Assembly: GCA_029259815.1 (NCBI GenBank)
Contig: JAJDEJ010000240.1
Span: 1 to 45,804 of the forward strand
DNA from: Planctomycetaceae bacterium
Lineage (GTDB): Bacteria > Planctomycetota > Planctomycetia > Planctomycetales > Planctomycetaceae
Length of the DNA stretch: 45,804 nt
Direction of reading: 5' to 3'
Positions 34,237-43,080 of this stretch are shown one piece after another; the first letter of the stretch is position 1, and every line of letters starts with the position of its first letter. The notes beneath the pieces were generated by a model, which saw nothing but the letters and a program-made list of their open reading frames with translations, was not told where the DNA came from and made no database searches. Both the position numbers and the translations under genes were made by a program.

Positions 34237-34561
34237 GCCCGACTTCTTCGGCTCACTCAAACGTCTGCTCCGCCAAGGGCTATCGAATGTCAGTCGTTCC
34301 AATTTCGTCGCTGCGGGAAAGGGGTCAGGCACTATTTCGTCTGCCATTTCGTCTGTGACCCCTCGAAAACTCGTGCACGAGTAAGGGATCCGAAATGGTG
34401 CTTGACCCCGGTTCGCTCCCCGGGTTCGCTCCAAAGTTTGGAACGACTGAATGTGGAAATCCTCGGCCCCTTATAGCGGATGACGGGCCGTTTGTGGATC
34501 AAAGCACAGCAGCCCGGTTGCTTGATGCAGACAGGGTGCTGTGTCCGTGTCACCAATTCCG
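34237..34561. other. Intergenic region upstream of the permease operon
   Basis: No gene. It contains the GGGGTCAG palindrome (34321-34409) close to the presumed promoter of the minus-strand permease operon, and the DUF1080 stop region at its right edge. Confidence 0.4.
34321..34409. repeat. GGGGTCAG inverted-repeat element upstream of the permease operon
   Basis: Left arm GGGGTCAGGCACTATTTCG (34321-34339) and right arm CGAAATGGTGCTTGACCCC (34391-34409) pair at 17 of 19 positions. The core GGGGTCAGGCAC matches 24119. It lies 85 bp before the permease start, in the promoter region, and may affect its expression. Confidence 0.8.
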
Positions 34562-35272
34562 TCAGATAGACGACAGCTCAAGCAACTTGACGTTCTTGTA
34601 CCAGACCTTGTGGCCATGGTCCTGAAAACCGAGGTAGCCTTGACGGGCGAAGTCTTTGACCGCTCGGGGCTCGCCATTGAGTTTGAACTTGTGCTTCTCG
34701 CCGTCGGGACAGACTCCCGGCTCATCGAACTCGTCACAATTCAGACGACTCACCTCTTCGCCATTGACGGTCACGAGAATGTTCGGCCCTTCGCAACGGA
34801 TGACAATGTGGTTCCACTCGCCAGTCGGTTTGCCAGCATTTTTTGTGGTCGCGACGAGATCGTAGATGGCTCCCATTTGGTGTTTGCCCGTCTCCTCACC
34901 GGCCATCACTTGCGCCTCAAAACTGGTGTGCACGGGATTCTTGGGATCCTCGATACGAAAAAAGATGCCTGAGTTGCATCGCGGGTCCTCAAAGCGAACA
35001 TCGCAGGACAGCACGAAGTCGCCGAATTGCTTCTCATGAATGATGAGATAACCGCCCGATTCGTACGGTACCAACGCCCCCTTCTCGATCTTCGTCTGGA
35101 TTGGCTGGCCATTGTTGCACTGCCAGCCGGTGAGGTCTTCGCCGTTGAACAAGAGTTGCCAACCGTCTTGTTGTTCTGTCTGGGTGAGCACATTATCATC
35201 GGCAAAGGCAGCAACTGGCAGCGATGAAAGCAGGAGGGTCGTGAAAGCAAGTCGTCTCATGGGGATGCTCAT
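34562..35272 (-). CDS. DUF1080 domain protein (3-keto-disaccharide hydrolase family)
   Basis: The 236-residue protein has a signal peptide (residues 1-26) and the DUF1080 fold: GWQLLFNGEDLTGWQ near 37, FVLSCDVRFED near 83, NSGIFFRIEDP near 96, GEWNHIVIRCEG near 150. The family, a concanavalin-like beta-sandwich, includes 3-keto-glycoside hydrolases and is abundant in planctomycetes. It is likely periplasmic and sugar-directed. It ends the run PSD1 - DUF1501 - DUF1080, 24 bp from DUF1501. Two starts (35272 and 35260) cannot be separated by ribosome-binding site; I use the longer. Confidence 0.9.
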   Translation of the reverse strand: MSIPMRRLAFTTLLLSSLPVAAFADDNVLTQTEQQDGWQLLFNGEDLTGWQCNNGQPIQTKIEKGALVPYESGGYLIIHEKQFGDFVLSCDVRFEDPRCNSGIFFRIEDPKNPVHTSFEAQVMAGEETGKHQMGAIYDLVATTKNAGKPTGEWNHIVIRCEGPNILVTVNGEEVSRLNCDEFDEPGVCPDGEKHKFKLNGEPRAVKDFARQGYLGFQDHGHKVWYKNVKLLELSSI

Positions 35273-35296
35273 CGAGTTTGAATTGAGTGTTGGATT

Positions 35297-36799
35297 CTAG
35301 GCGACGGGTGGACGGTGGAGGATCTCACTCACGATCCGCGACTCGCGGCCTGCGGTAATTTCCTTGACCTGTCCGTTGTGGACATAGAAAAGTTCGTTGG
35401 GGTCGAGGCCAAACAGATGCAGCAAGGTTGATTGATAGTCGTTGGGGGTCACCTTGTCGACCACTGCACGATGGCCAAACTCGTCAGTCTCGCCATAGGT
35501 CATGCCACCACGGAATCCGCCTCCGGCGACCCACATGCTGAAGCCTTGGCCATTATGGTCGCGTCCGCGTTTCTTGGGGTCGCCGTGATTCTCGGTGACG
35601 GGAAGACGCCCGATCTCACCGCCCCAATGTACGACCGTCGAGTCGAGCAGTCCCCTTTGTTTGAGATCCTTCACCAGAGCAGCAGAGGGTTTGTCTGTCT
35701 TCTGGCAGACGCTGGGGAGAGACGTCGCGATGCTGCTGTGGTTGTCCCACGGCTGTCCGCTATGGAACAACTGCACGAATCGCACGCCTCGCTCGACCAG
35801 CCGCCGGGCGATGAGGCAGCGCGTGCCATACTCTCGGGCTGCGTCATCATCCAGACCATAGAGATCCTGAGTGGCCTTCGTCTCCTGTGAAATGTCGAGG
35901 GCTTCCCTCGCGGCTGATTGCATGTTGGCAGCCAATTCGTAACTGGCGATGCGAGCTTCCAAGTCGGCCTCGCCGGGATGTTGTTCGAGATGTCGGCGAT
36001 TGAGCGTGTCCAACAGATCGAGGTTCTGCCGCTGCAACTCGCCTCGCAAGTGTGGTGGAGCATCGAGATTAAGAATTCGTGGCTCTTTTGGTCGCAGCAC
36101 GGTCCCCTGAAACAAAGGCGGCATAAAGCCGTTCGTCCAGTTGTTCACACTGTCGACCGGATGTCCGCCCGGATCGGTCAGCACCATGTAGGCAGGCAGA
36201 TTCTGACTCTCGTTGCCCAACCCATACACCAACCAGGAACCAAGCGTGGGGCGACCGAGCACACCGGGGATGCCGCTATGGAAGTAGCGAATCGAGACCT
36301 CGTGCCCGTTGGCACCGGTGTGCATCGAGCGGATGAGACAGATGTCATCCACGATCTCTGCGGTATGTGGGAGCAATTCGGAGAGTTCGGTCCCGCACTC
36401 ACCGTGCCTGGAGAACTTCCAAGGCGAACCTAACAGCTTCTTCGTCGCCCGATTGACGAAGCTGAACTGCACATCCTCCTTGTAGTCCGTGTCGTGGAAC
36501 TTGGTGAGTTCGGGCTTGGGGTCCGTCAGGTCCATATGTGCCGGTCCGCCGTGCTGGAACAGCGAGATCATTGCCTTCGCCTGAGCCGGAAACTGCGATG
36601 GCTTCTCGACGAGATCGAAGGTTGGCGGGTTCTTCGGGATGTTCTTTGGCACCGCCAGCAATTGGTCCTGATGCAACAGTGTCGCCAGCGCCACAGAGCC
36701 AATGCCCATGGCGTTCTCCGCCAGGAACTGCCGCCGTGATTGCGGCAGGCAGCGTAACGCACCACTGGCAGAATCAAACTTTGATGTCTCGTTTGTCAT
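35297..36799 (-). CDS. DUF1501 domain protein, Tat signal
   Basis: The fourth DUF1501 copy, 500 aa from the ATG at 36799. It has SRRQFLAENAMGIGS as twin-arginine signal, then AKAMISLFQHGGPAHMDLTD near 75, GGEIGRLPVTEN near 395 and GRDHNGQGFSMWVAGGG. EIGRLP replaces the EFGRxP of the other three copies and the block reads H-N-G-Q instead of H-W, a divergent but recognised form common next to PSD1/DUF1553 genes. An in-frame ATG at 36850 would add 17 residues before the signal. It is 146 bp downstream of the PSD1 gene and 24 bp upstream of DUF1080. Confidence 0.9.
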   Translation of the reverse strand: MTNETSKFDSASGALRCLPQSRRQFLAENAMGIGSVALATLLHQDQLLAVPKNIPKNPPTFDLVEKPSQFPAQAKAMISLFQHGGPAHMDLTDPKPELTKFHDTDYKEDVQFSFVNRATKKLLGSPWKFSRHGECGTELSELLPHTAEIVDDICLIRSMHTGANGHEVSIRYFHSGIPGVLGRPTLGSWLVYGLGNESQNLPAYMVLTDPGGHPVDSVNNWTNGFMPPLFQGTVLRPKEPRILNLDAPPHLRGELQRQNLDLLDTLNRRHLEQHPGEADLEARIASYELAANMQSAAREALDISQETKATQDLYGLDDDAAREYGTRCLIARRLVERGVRFVQLFHSGQPWDNHSSIATSLPSVCQKTDKPSAALVKDLKQRGLLDSTVVHWGGEIGRLPVTENHGDPKKRGRDHNGQGFSMWVAGGGFRGGMTYGETDEFGHRAVVDKVTPNDYQSTLLHLFGLDPNELFYVHNGQVKEITAGRESRIVSEILHRPPVA

Positions 36800-36945
36800 G
36801 TCATGAGAGTCTTTGGAGGAACACGGTCTTAGGGAAACTTGGCCTATCATTCGGAGCAGCGGCTAGTGTTCCTTACTGCTCTCTTCTTTGATGTCTGCCA
36901 CTGACCCTCGTGACCGGATGGTGACAAGCGGCATTCTTTTCTCAA

Positions 36946-39900
36946 TCAGTCGATGTACAGGAATTCGTTGGACGTCAGCAGGGCCTGACACAGATTGGCC
37001 ATCGCCTGCCGAGCGGGAGTGACGCCTTCAGGCAGAGACGTCTGCTGGGCATCAATTGTGTTCAATTGATCACGGAGAAACTCGCCAGCGAGAACCATTT
37101 CCTCTTGTCTGGGCGGACGGCAATAGGCCAGCTTCCAGGCCCGGGACGCCTGTTGGGCCAAGGGCGGAGGCTCTGGTGGGCTGGGGCCATGAAAACCCGA
37201 CTCGGATGACCATTCTCTGTCGCTCCCATCATCCTGCGAGAGAGTCAGCGTGACACTCCAACCAAAGGAGTCGGAGGTCTCATGTTCCCGACAGTCGGTG
37301 ATGAAGTCGACGGTGTCGCCCACCTCGACATCGAGAGCGTTGATCGGTGTCTCGACGGTGCTGTGTTGGGCGATCCATTCTCCGGCGAGACCGGCACGAC
37401 TGGACACAACCCGTCCCCGGACACCGTCGCCGTTCTCGCTGGGATGATGCAGTGAGCCGGCGATCTTCAGTTGTCCGGAGTAGGGTGAAATCCACCGGCG
37501 AATGACGGCACGCTCTGCACCGCCGCCCGGATGACCGCCTCCTGCGTTGGCAATCACCCAGCCAATCTCCGGATGAGGCATCTCCGCCCCTCCCTGCCAA
37601 CTCGATCCGGTCCAGTGGGGAATGAGTTGGAACGTTACCGCCTCGCTCGCATCGGGATCATATGACCCGTATCCAAACTGCCACGGCGATGTCGGAAGCG
37701 GTATGTCCGGCAATGATGCAAGGACTTGCTCGTCGAGTGTTGTGTCCGGGTCGCTTTCCGCCAGCTCGGCCAAATGTCCGGCTTGCGCGAGCACGAAGCT
37801 GCCGTTCATCAGCATTAACGATTGTGTGGCAACCGTCGAGGACTGACGCTGCTCACAGTTGATCTGCATCACGGGGGCATCAAACGCCTGCATCAAGGCG
37901 ACCGGACGGCTGCGGCTTTGCTGGATGTACAGGCTGCGGCGGAGTTGGTTTTCATCGACGATCACCTGTCCGGCGTCATCCTCTTTGATTGGCAGTGGTT
38001 TGCCGAACAGTGTGCGATCAAGGCGTCCGGTTGTCGCCAGCATGCGATCTCGCAGCGCTTCCGCCTCAAGTCGAATGAGAGGTTTTCGGGTGTAATAGCG
38101 GTTCTCTGGATCGAGTTCCGCCAATGGGGGAGTCTTCACCGATGATTGCCGGTAAACGGTTGACGTCATGATGAGTTTGTGGAGATGGCTGAGTCGCCAA
38201 CCGCTTGCCATGAACTCGTCGGCCAACCAGTCGAGCAATTCAGGATGCGATGGCGGAGTGCCGAGTTTGCCAAAATCGGACGGAGTTCCCACAAGGCCAC
38301 GCCCAAAATGATGCAGCCACACGCGGTTGACGATCGTGCGTGCCACAAGTGGGTGTCGACCGTTGGTCAGCCATTTGGCAAATGCCAGTCGACGGCCCGT
38401 GCTCGGTAGCTCCGTGTCGTCAGCGGAGAAGATTGGTCGCTCATTTTCGGGTGCCGTGACAGTCAGCGATGCAGGTTCCACATCAAACTTGGGCGATCGA
38501 TAATCACCCCGATGGAAGAGTTTTGTCACCGGAGCATGATTGGCCGGCTCAACGAGTGCTCGAAGGTACTCGTGCGGCGGCTTCTTCGCCTGGATCTCAG
38601 CAATCTGTGCATCGAACTTCTTCAGTTCGTCCGCGGCGGCCTGATTGTATTGGTACAACACGCCTGGTGAGATGTTGACGCTCGGATACTCCTTCAGCAG
38701 GGCTTTCTGTTCGTCCGTCCGTTCTGCGGCGGGGGTCTCATATGCTGTTCGCAATTCGGTTCGCAGCGGCTCCTCGTACTTCCCCAGTTCCTTGGCCAGG
38801 GCTTCGGCCATGAACTGGGTTTGCTTCTCAGTTCGCTCAGCCACGACCTTCTGAGCCTCCGCTTCGATCTCCGCCGCTAAGGCATGATCGGCAGCGGTGT
38901 ACAGGGAAACTTGCCGTTGCGGCGGAGTCTTCCAACTCTGCCAGTCAAGTGCCGGCTCGAGTGTCGCCCGGATCGCGAAGTAGTCAGTCTGAGGGATCGG
39001 GTCGTACCGATGGTCATGACACTGAGCACAACCCACACTCAACCCGAGGAGTGAGGTGCTGATGATCTTGATCGTATCCGCGATGACCTGATTCTGTCCT
39101 TCCGGATTGTTCGCACCACTCCCGGTGCCATCGGCAGCCGTTCGCAGGAAGCCGGTCGCTGTGAGGAGTTCGATCTGCTCGTCGGTCAAGTCCCCGTTCT
39201 GCGGTCCTGCCAACTCGTCACCGGCAAGTTGTTCAATGATGAACTGATCGAAAGGCTTGTCGGCATTGAATGAGTGGACCACGTAGTCACGATACCGCCA
39301 CGCCCAAGGGCGCTCGGCATCTGCGTCGGTGCCACCCTCAGAGTCAGCGTAGCCGGCGATGTCCAGCCAGTGACGTCCCCACCGCTCGCCGTAATGCGGC
39401 GACAGGAGAAGCTCGTCGATCAGCTGCTCGTATGCCTCCGGGGAGGAGTCTGACAGGAATCGCTCGGCCTCTGCCGGCGTCGGGGGTAATCCGGTGAGGT
39501 CAAAGTAGGCACGCAGCATCAGTGTCTGTTGAGTGGCGTCGGCTGAGAAGGCAAGATTGTGCGGCTGCATCTCCTGCAACAGTAACGCGTCAATGGGTGT
39601 GCGCACGCGAGCTTCGTCATCGAACGCGGGGATGTCCGGACGCTTGATTGGCAGGAACGACCAGAACGCCCGCTCTTCCGGGGTGACGCCCAGTCCGGGG
39701 CCAATCGACTCGGGTTCGGGCCTTGCCGTCTTCGCACCATCAGCGATCCATTTCTCCAATGTCGCGAGTTCTTCTGCGGTGACCTTGGCCTCTCCCGGCG
39801 GCATCTCGCCAACTCGAACTCGCTGGATCAACAGGCTCTCGTCCGGTTGCCCGGCGACAAAGGCGGCACCCGACTCGCCCCCCTGTGTCATGAACCGGAC

Positions 39901-40077
39901 GAGTCGGAGGTCGAGCTGGCCCTCCTTCTCCTCTTCGGCTCCATGACAGTCGAAGCAGTGCTGACGAAAGATAGGACGGATGTGCTGCTCATAGGTCAGA
40001 TCATCAGCCAAAACGCAAGGCGTCGTTGATGTCAAACAGATTACAAACAGCGCTGCGAACGAGGGAGTGACACGCAT
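36946..40077 (-). CDS. PSD1/DUF1549/DUF1553 cytochrome-c-like protein with inserted beta-sandwich
   Basis: This 1043-residue protein begins with a signal peptide (1-25), then a PSD1-type c-heme motif CFDCHG near 42 and the DUF1549 block (TGLPPTPAEAERFL, then ERWGRHWLDIAGY near 245). A second CAQCH appears near 360, followed by the DUF1553 block (RRLAFAKWLTNGRHPLVART near 565 and WRLSHLHKLIMTSTVYRQ). Residues about 789-966 are an extra domain (YGSYDPDASEAVTF through FGWSVTLTL) with a beta-rich composition inserted before the final DUF1553 segment. It is probably a periplasmic multi-domain protein with one or two hemes; the family is linked to polysaccharide degradation by abundance only. The start is the ATG at 40077 because the upstream extension has no signal. 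It heads the PSD1 - DUF1501 - DUF1080 run. Confidence 0.9.
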   Translation of the reverse strand: MRVTPSFAALFVICLTSTTPCVLADDLTYEQHIRPIFRQHCFDCHGAEEEKEGQLDLRLVRFMTQGGESGAAFVAGQPDESLLIQRVRVGEMPPGEAKVTAEELATLEKWIADGAKTARPEPESIGPGLGVTPEERAFWSFLPIKRPDIPAFDDEARVRTPIDALLLQEMQPHNLAFSADATQQTLMLRAYFDLTGLPPTPAEAERFLSDSSPEAYEQLIDELLLSPHYGERWGRHWLDIAGYADSEGGTDADAERPWAWRYRDYVVHSFNADKPFDQFIIEQLAGDELAGPQNGDLTDEQIELLTATGFLRTAADGTGSGANNPEGQNQVIADTIKIISTSLLGLSVGCAQCHDHRYDPIPQTDYFAIRATLEPALDWQSWKTPPQRQVSLYTAADHALAAEIEAEAQKVVAERTEKQTQFMAEALAKELGKYEEPLRTELRTAYETPAAERTDEQKALLKEYPSVNISPGVLYQYNQAAADELKKFDAQIAEIQAKKPPHEYLRALVEPANHAPVTKLFHRGDYRSPKFDVEPASLTVTAPENERPIFSADDTELPSTGRRLAFAKWLTNGRHPLVARTIVNRVWLHHFGRGLVGTPSDFGKLGTPPSHPELLDWLADEFMASGWRLSHLHKLIMTSTVYRQSSVKTPPLAELDPENRYYTRKPLIRLEAEALRDRMLATTGRLDRTLFGKPLPIKEDDAGQVIVDENQLRRSLYIQQSRSRPVALMQAFDAPVMQINCEQRQSSTVATQSLMLMNGSFVLAQAGHLAELAESDPDTTLDEQVLASLPDIPLPTSPWQFGYGSYDPDASEAVTFQLIPHWTGSSWQGGAEMPHPEIGWVIANAGGGHPGGGAERAVIRRWISPYSGQLKIAGSLHHPSENGDGVRGRVVSSRAGLAGEWIAQHSTVETPINALDVEVGDTVDFITDCREHETSDSFGWSVTLTLSQDDGSDREWSSESGFHGPSPPEPPPLAQQASRAWKLAYCRPPRQEEMVLAGEFLRDQLNTIDAQQTSLPEGVTPARQAMANLCQALLTSNEFLYID

Positions 40078-40308
40078 GATGGCGGCATCATTCCAATGAG
40101 GAGGGAAGTTGAGGCAGGACCGACGGGGGAGCGCTCCCCAATCGGCGACTCTATTGTCGGTCACAACACCGCTTGACGCAAGATCGAGACGCAAATTGTT
40201 GACAGCTGGCCCGAGAGACGACCGTGAGAGCGGAGTGGCGATGTTTGGAGGCACGCAGTTATGATCCCACTTTGATGAAGAATCCTACGGCGAGACGGAC
40301 GACCCCAC

Positions 40309-41772
40309 ATGTCACAGCTTGAACTCGAACCAGCGACACATCAAAAGTTTTTCGACCGGCTCTCGGGCATCGTCGGCGTGGGGAACTGGATTTCTAATCC
40401 TGACGAGTTGCTCGTGTATGAGTGTGACGGTTACGTCGTCGAGAAACGGGTGCCGGATGCCGTTGTCTTCCCATCCTCGACCGAGCAGGTCGCAGGCATC
40501 GTGAAGTTGTGCAATGAATTTGATGTGCCTTTCCTGCCGCGCGGAGCGGGGACGTCGCTGGCGGGCGGAACGCTAGCCGTCGGCGGGGGCGTGATGATCT
40601 GTCTCACTCGCATGAAACAGATCTTCGAGGTGAACCTGCGTGATCGCTATGCGGTCGTTGAGGCGGGCGTCGTCAACGTGCACCTCACGCAGCACCTCAA
40701 GGGGACCGGCTTTCACTATGCCCCTGATCCCTCATCGCAGGGAGCTTGCACCATCGGCGGGAACGTCGCGACCAACTCCGGCGGCCCGCACACGCTTAAG
40801 TACGGTGTGACCGTCAATCATGTCATTGGTCTCGAAGTCGTCCTGCCCGATGGGACCATCATGCAACTGGGCGGCCCTTGTGAAGAGTCGCCCGGATACG
40901 ATCTCACCGGACTGTTCGTCGGCAGTGAGGGCACATTTGGACTTGCGACCAAGGTCTGGGTGCGACTGACTCGTGACCCTGTCGCATACCGGACGATGCT
41001 GGGTGTTTTCGATACGGTCCGCGAAGCGACCGAGGCCATCAGTGCGATCATCGGTGCCGGCATCATCCCTGCGGCTTTGGAGATGATGGATCAGGGCATC
41101 GTGGTGGCGCTTGAGCAGGCGTTCAGCTTCGGGTTCCCACTCGATGCGGGTGCGGTCCTGCTGATCGAAGTCGACGGTCTTGAAGTTGCAGTTGATGACG
41201 AAGCAACTCGGATCAAAGAGTTGTGTGCGGAGAATGGTGCCCGTGAAGTCCGCATGGCGAATTCGCCTGAGGAACGAGCGTTGCTTTGGAAGTGCCGCAA
41301 GCAGGCGTTTGGTGTAATCGGTCGACTGTCACCGAGCTACTGCACGCAGGACGGCGTTGTGCCTCGGACCAAACTTCCCGAAATCCTGGAGTTCATCACC
41401 GCAGCGGGCGAGCGGCATGACATTCGTATCGTCAACGTGTTTCACGCGGGTGACGGAAACATCCATCCGATCCTGCTGTTCGACGAACGAGATGAAGCTC
41501 AGACCAAACGAGTGATCGCCGCAGGCGACGAGATCCTCAGCAAGTGCATCGATTTGGGAGGTAGCGTCACCGGCGAGCATGGCATCGGCGTCGAGAAAAT
41601 CAGCTTCATGGACCAGCTATTCGATGCAGTTGACGTCGACGTGATGATTGACTTGAGAAGCGTATTCAACCCGGATGGACTTTGCAGTCCCCACAAGATG
41701 TTGCCGACAGCGGGAGCGTGCGGCATGGAGCATATCGAGAAGACCAAGCCGGGTCGACGCGCGGCATTGTGA
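40309..41772 (+). CDS. glcD: FAD-linked glycolate/D-lactate oxidase subunit (GlcD family)
   Basis: The 487-residue protein oxidises 2-hydroxy acids such as glycolate or D-lactate using FAD. The FAD-binding PCMH-type domain shows PRGAGTSLAGGTLAVGGG near 79-96, NVATNSGGPHTLKYGVTVN and GLFVGSEGTFGLATKVW near 195. The C-terminal FAD-oxidase block gives HAGDGNIHPILL near 385 and GGSVTGEHGIGVEK near 415. No iron-sulfur (GlcF) or GlcE gene follows in the window, so either a single-subunit enzyme or the partners are elsewhere. It is divergent from the PSD1 gene, about 230 bp apart. Confidence 0.9.
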   Translation: MSQLELEPATHQKFFDRLSGIVGVGNWISNPDELLVYECDGYVVEKRVPDAVVFPSSTEQVAGIVKLCNEFDVPFLPRGAGTSLAGGTLAVGGGVMICLTRMKQIFEVNLRDRYAVVEAGVVNVHLTQHLKGTGFHYAPDPSSQGACTIGGNVATNSGGPHTLKYGVTVNHVIGLEVVLPDGTIMQLGGPCEESPGYDLTGLFVGSEGTFGLATKVWVRLTRDPVAYRTMLGVFDTVREATEAISAIIGAGIIPAALEMMDQGIVVALEQAFSFGFPLDAGAVLLIEVDGLEVAVDDEATRIKELCAENGAREVRMANSPEERALLWKCRKQAFGVIGRLSPSYCTQDGVVPRTKLPEILEFITAAGERHDIRIVNVFHAGDGNIHPILLFDERDEAQTKRVIAAGDEILSKCIDLGGSVTGEHGIGVEKISFMDQLFDAVDVDVMIDLRSVFNPDGLCSPHKMLPTAGACGMEHIEKTKPGRRAAL

Positions 41773-41877
41773 GAGCGAGACGGGAGACCGAGGTGTCCCT
41801 GATTGCGTGCAGAGAGCGAGGCCAGCGGCAACCGAAATTGCCGCTGGCTCAGATGACCACAGCGGTACGCCTGAGGA

Positions 41878-42075
41878 TTACTCGACGGCTTTCACCCATT
41901 CAGCGCGAGGACCCTTTGGTCCTTGACCCGACTCAAACTCGACCGTCTGGCCCTCGTAGAGCTGCTCGAAGCTGCCGTCTCGAATCGATGACAGGTGAAA
42001 AAACAGATCTCCCGTTTCGGTTTCGATGAAACCAAAGCCTTTGTCGGTCAACTTCTTAATCTTGCCTTGGGGCAT
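41878..42075 (-). CDS. Cold-shock domain protein (CspA family)
   Basis: This 65-residue cold-shock protein binds single-stranded nucleic acid as an RNA chaperone. RNP1 is KGFGFI (12-17) and RNP2 LFFHLS (24-29). The fold ends with the basic GPKGPRAEWVKAV. The start ATG at 42075 has GAGGAG eight bases upstream; GTG at 42084 is in frame but farther. It lies 83 bp downstream of the zinc-ribbon gene on the same strand and may be transcribed with it. Its 5' leader (42076-42158) could be thermosensitive as in other csp genes, but I see no fixed motif. Confidence 0.92.
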   Translation of the reverse strand: MPQGKIKKLTDKGFGFIETETGDLFFHLSSIRDGSFEQLYEGQTVEFESGQGPKGPRAEWVKAVE

Positions 42076-42158
42076 TCCTCTCACTCCTCAAAAAATCGAA
42101 ACTTTCGTCGTGTGAAGACGCATCGTCGCCTTCGTCATGTGATTTCGGCATGGGTTAA

Positions 42159-42536
42159 CTATTCCTCGGTCGCCACAGGGGCAGCGACTTCCTCCACAGG
42201 AGCAGCGACTTCGGTTTCGACTGCGACTTCAGTGTTCAGAATAGGCTCCGGCACCAAGGCCGCTTGAGCCGCTGCTTCTGCTGCAATTTCCTCATTCAAT
42301 TCGACCGCACAGGTGGGGCAGACGGACAGTTCGCGGACAATCTCGGTGCCTGCACCCCCTTTGTCGTAGGGTTTGCGTTTGCGAACGCGCTTGCCACGTA
42401 CGAAGCGACCGCGTCCGCGGCGCTCGCTGGGGTCTTGCCCGCGCGGTTCGTAGTTTCGTGGTCGCGTCGCGACGACCACTTTGCTGGTCCGGGTTCCAGC
42501 AGGCACAATCGTTTCACACTTTTGACATCGAAACAT
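42159..42536 (-). CDS. Planctomycete-type zinc-ribbon protein, conserved, function unknown
   Basis: The 125-residue protein starts MFRCQKCETIVPAGTRTSKV, a C-x2-C knuckle, and has a second C-x2-C in SVCPTCAVEL near 72. Together they would hold one zinc. Between them runs a very basic segment (RGRGRFVRGKRVRKRK, near 40-55), likely nucleic-acid-binding; the C-terminus is an Ala/Glu/Val-rich acidic tail. Similar small zinc ribbons occur next to translation or cold-shock genes in planctomycetes as far as I recall. It lies upstream of the cold-shock gene on the same strand, so a joint role in RNA handling is plausible but unproven. Confidence 0.75.
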   Translation of the reverse strand: MFRCQKCETIVPAGTRTSKVVVATRPRNYEPRGQDPSERRGRGRFVRGKRVRKRKPYDKGGAGTEIVRELSVCPTCAVELNEEIAAEAAAQAALVPEPILNTEVAVETEVAAPVEEVAAPVATEE

Positions 42537-43080
42537 CTGTCGGTAGTTCCTCCTGGGTGGGTCCGCCGTGTTGGGCGGTGACTTCGTGAATTCGTTATGG
42601 AAAGTTCAGAAACCGATTGAGAGATACCTGAACGCTTTCGTTTGGCAAAAGGACAACGCGTGAATCGCAGGGAGATTCCCAAGGAGTGGGCAATCAGGCC
42701 GTTGTCACACTTGAGTTGTTTTCCCCAGCATTCTCGACCGCTTGTCCCGAACTCGTCCCATTCGAGCGGACAAGAACCGATGCAGTGGGGAACCGATTAC
42801 TCTTCGGAAGCCCGTCTGGTGGTGAGCAGATTGCACAATCACACCTTCAGAAGGGGCTCCGAATTCTGGGTATTAAATCAATTCCACCTAGGATTTGCAA
42901 TCTTAGGGACTGCGATCACGAAGTTTCGGGCTTGCCCTGGAGCGCTACCAAGGGCTCACCGATGGCGAGTTGTGGCTAGCCCATTTTCATGGTTTCTGTG
43001 CAGGAGCTTGTTCGCGGAACGTCCTCTGCCAGCTGACTGGCCCTCCTGCACGACACCGGAACAGCGACTTTGGAATTGCT
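42537..43080. other. Non-coding region with dispersed-repeat copy 2
   Basis: One frame of about 207 codons crosses this gap and enters the next gene antisense; it has no motif and I do not accept it. The only supported feature is the repeat copy at 42975-43078. The promoter of the zinc-ribbon gene (minus) should lie just above 42536. Confidence 0.4.
42975..43078. repeat. Dispersed 104-bp structured repeat, copy 2
   Basis: It aligns without gaps to 8098-8201 at about 85 % identity. The 8-bp outer stem TGCAGGAG / CTCCTGCA is identical, while the inner hairpin reads GCCAG-CTGA-CTGGC (43028-43041) with one pair flipped from T-A to A-T relative to copy 1 and one extra G-C pair gained. It stops two bases before the stop codon of the cysteine-rich gene (minus), opposite in orientation to its relation with the gene next to copy 1. 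Confidence 0.75.

Noticed and set aside
34237..34434. N-terminal extension of the permease frame
   Set aside because: It covers a palindrome and does not match the EAT family; the ATG at 34236 fits the family start.
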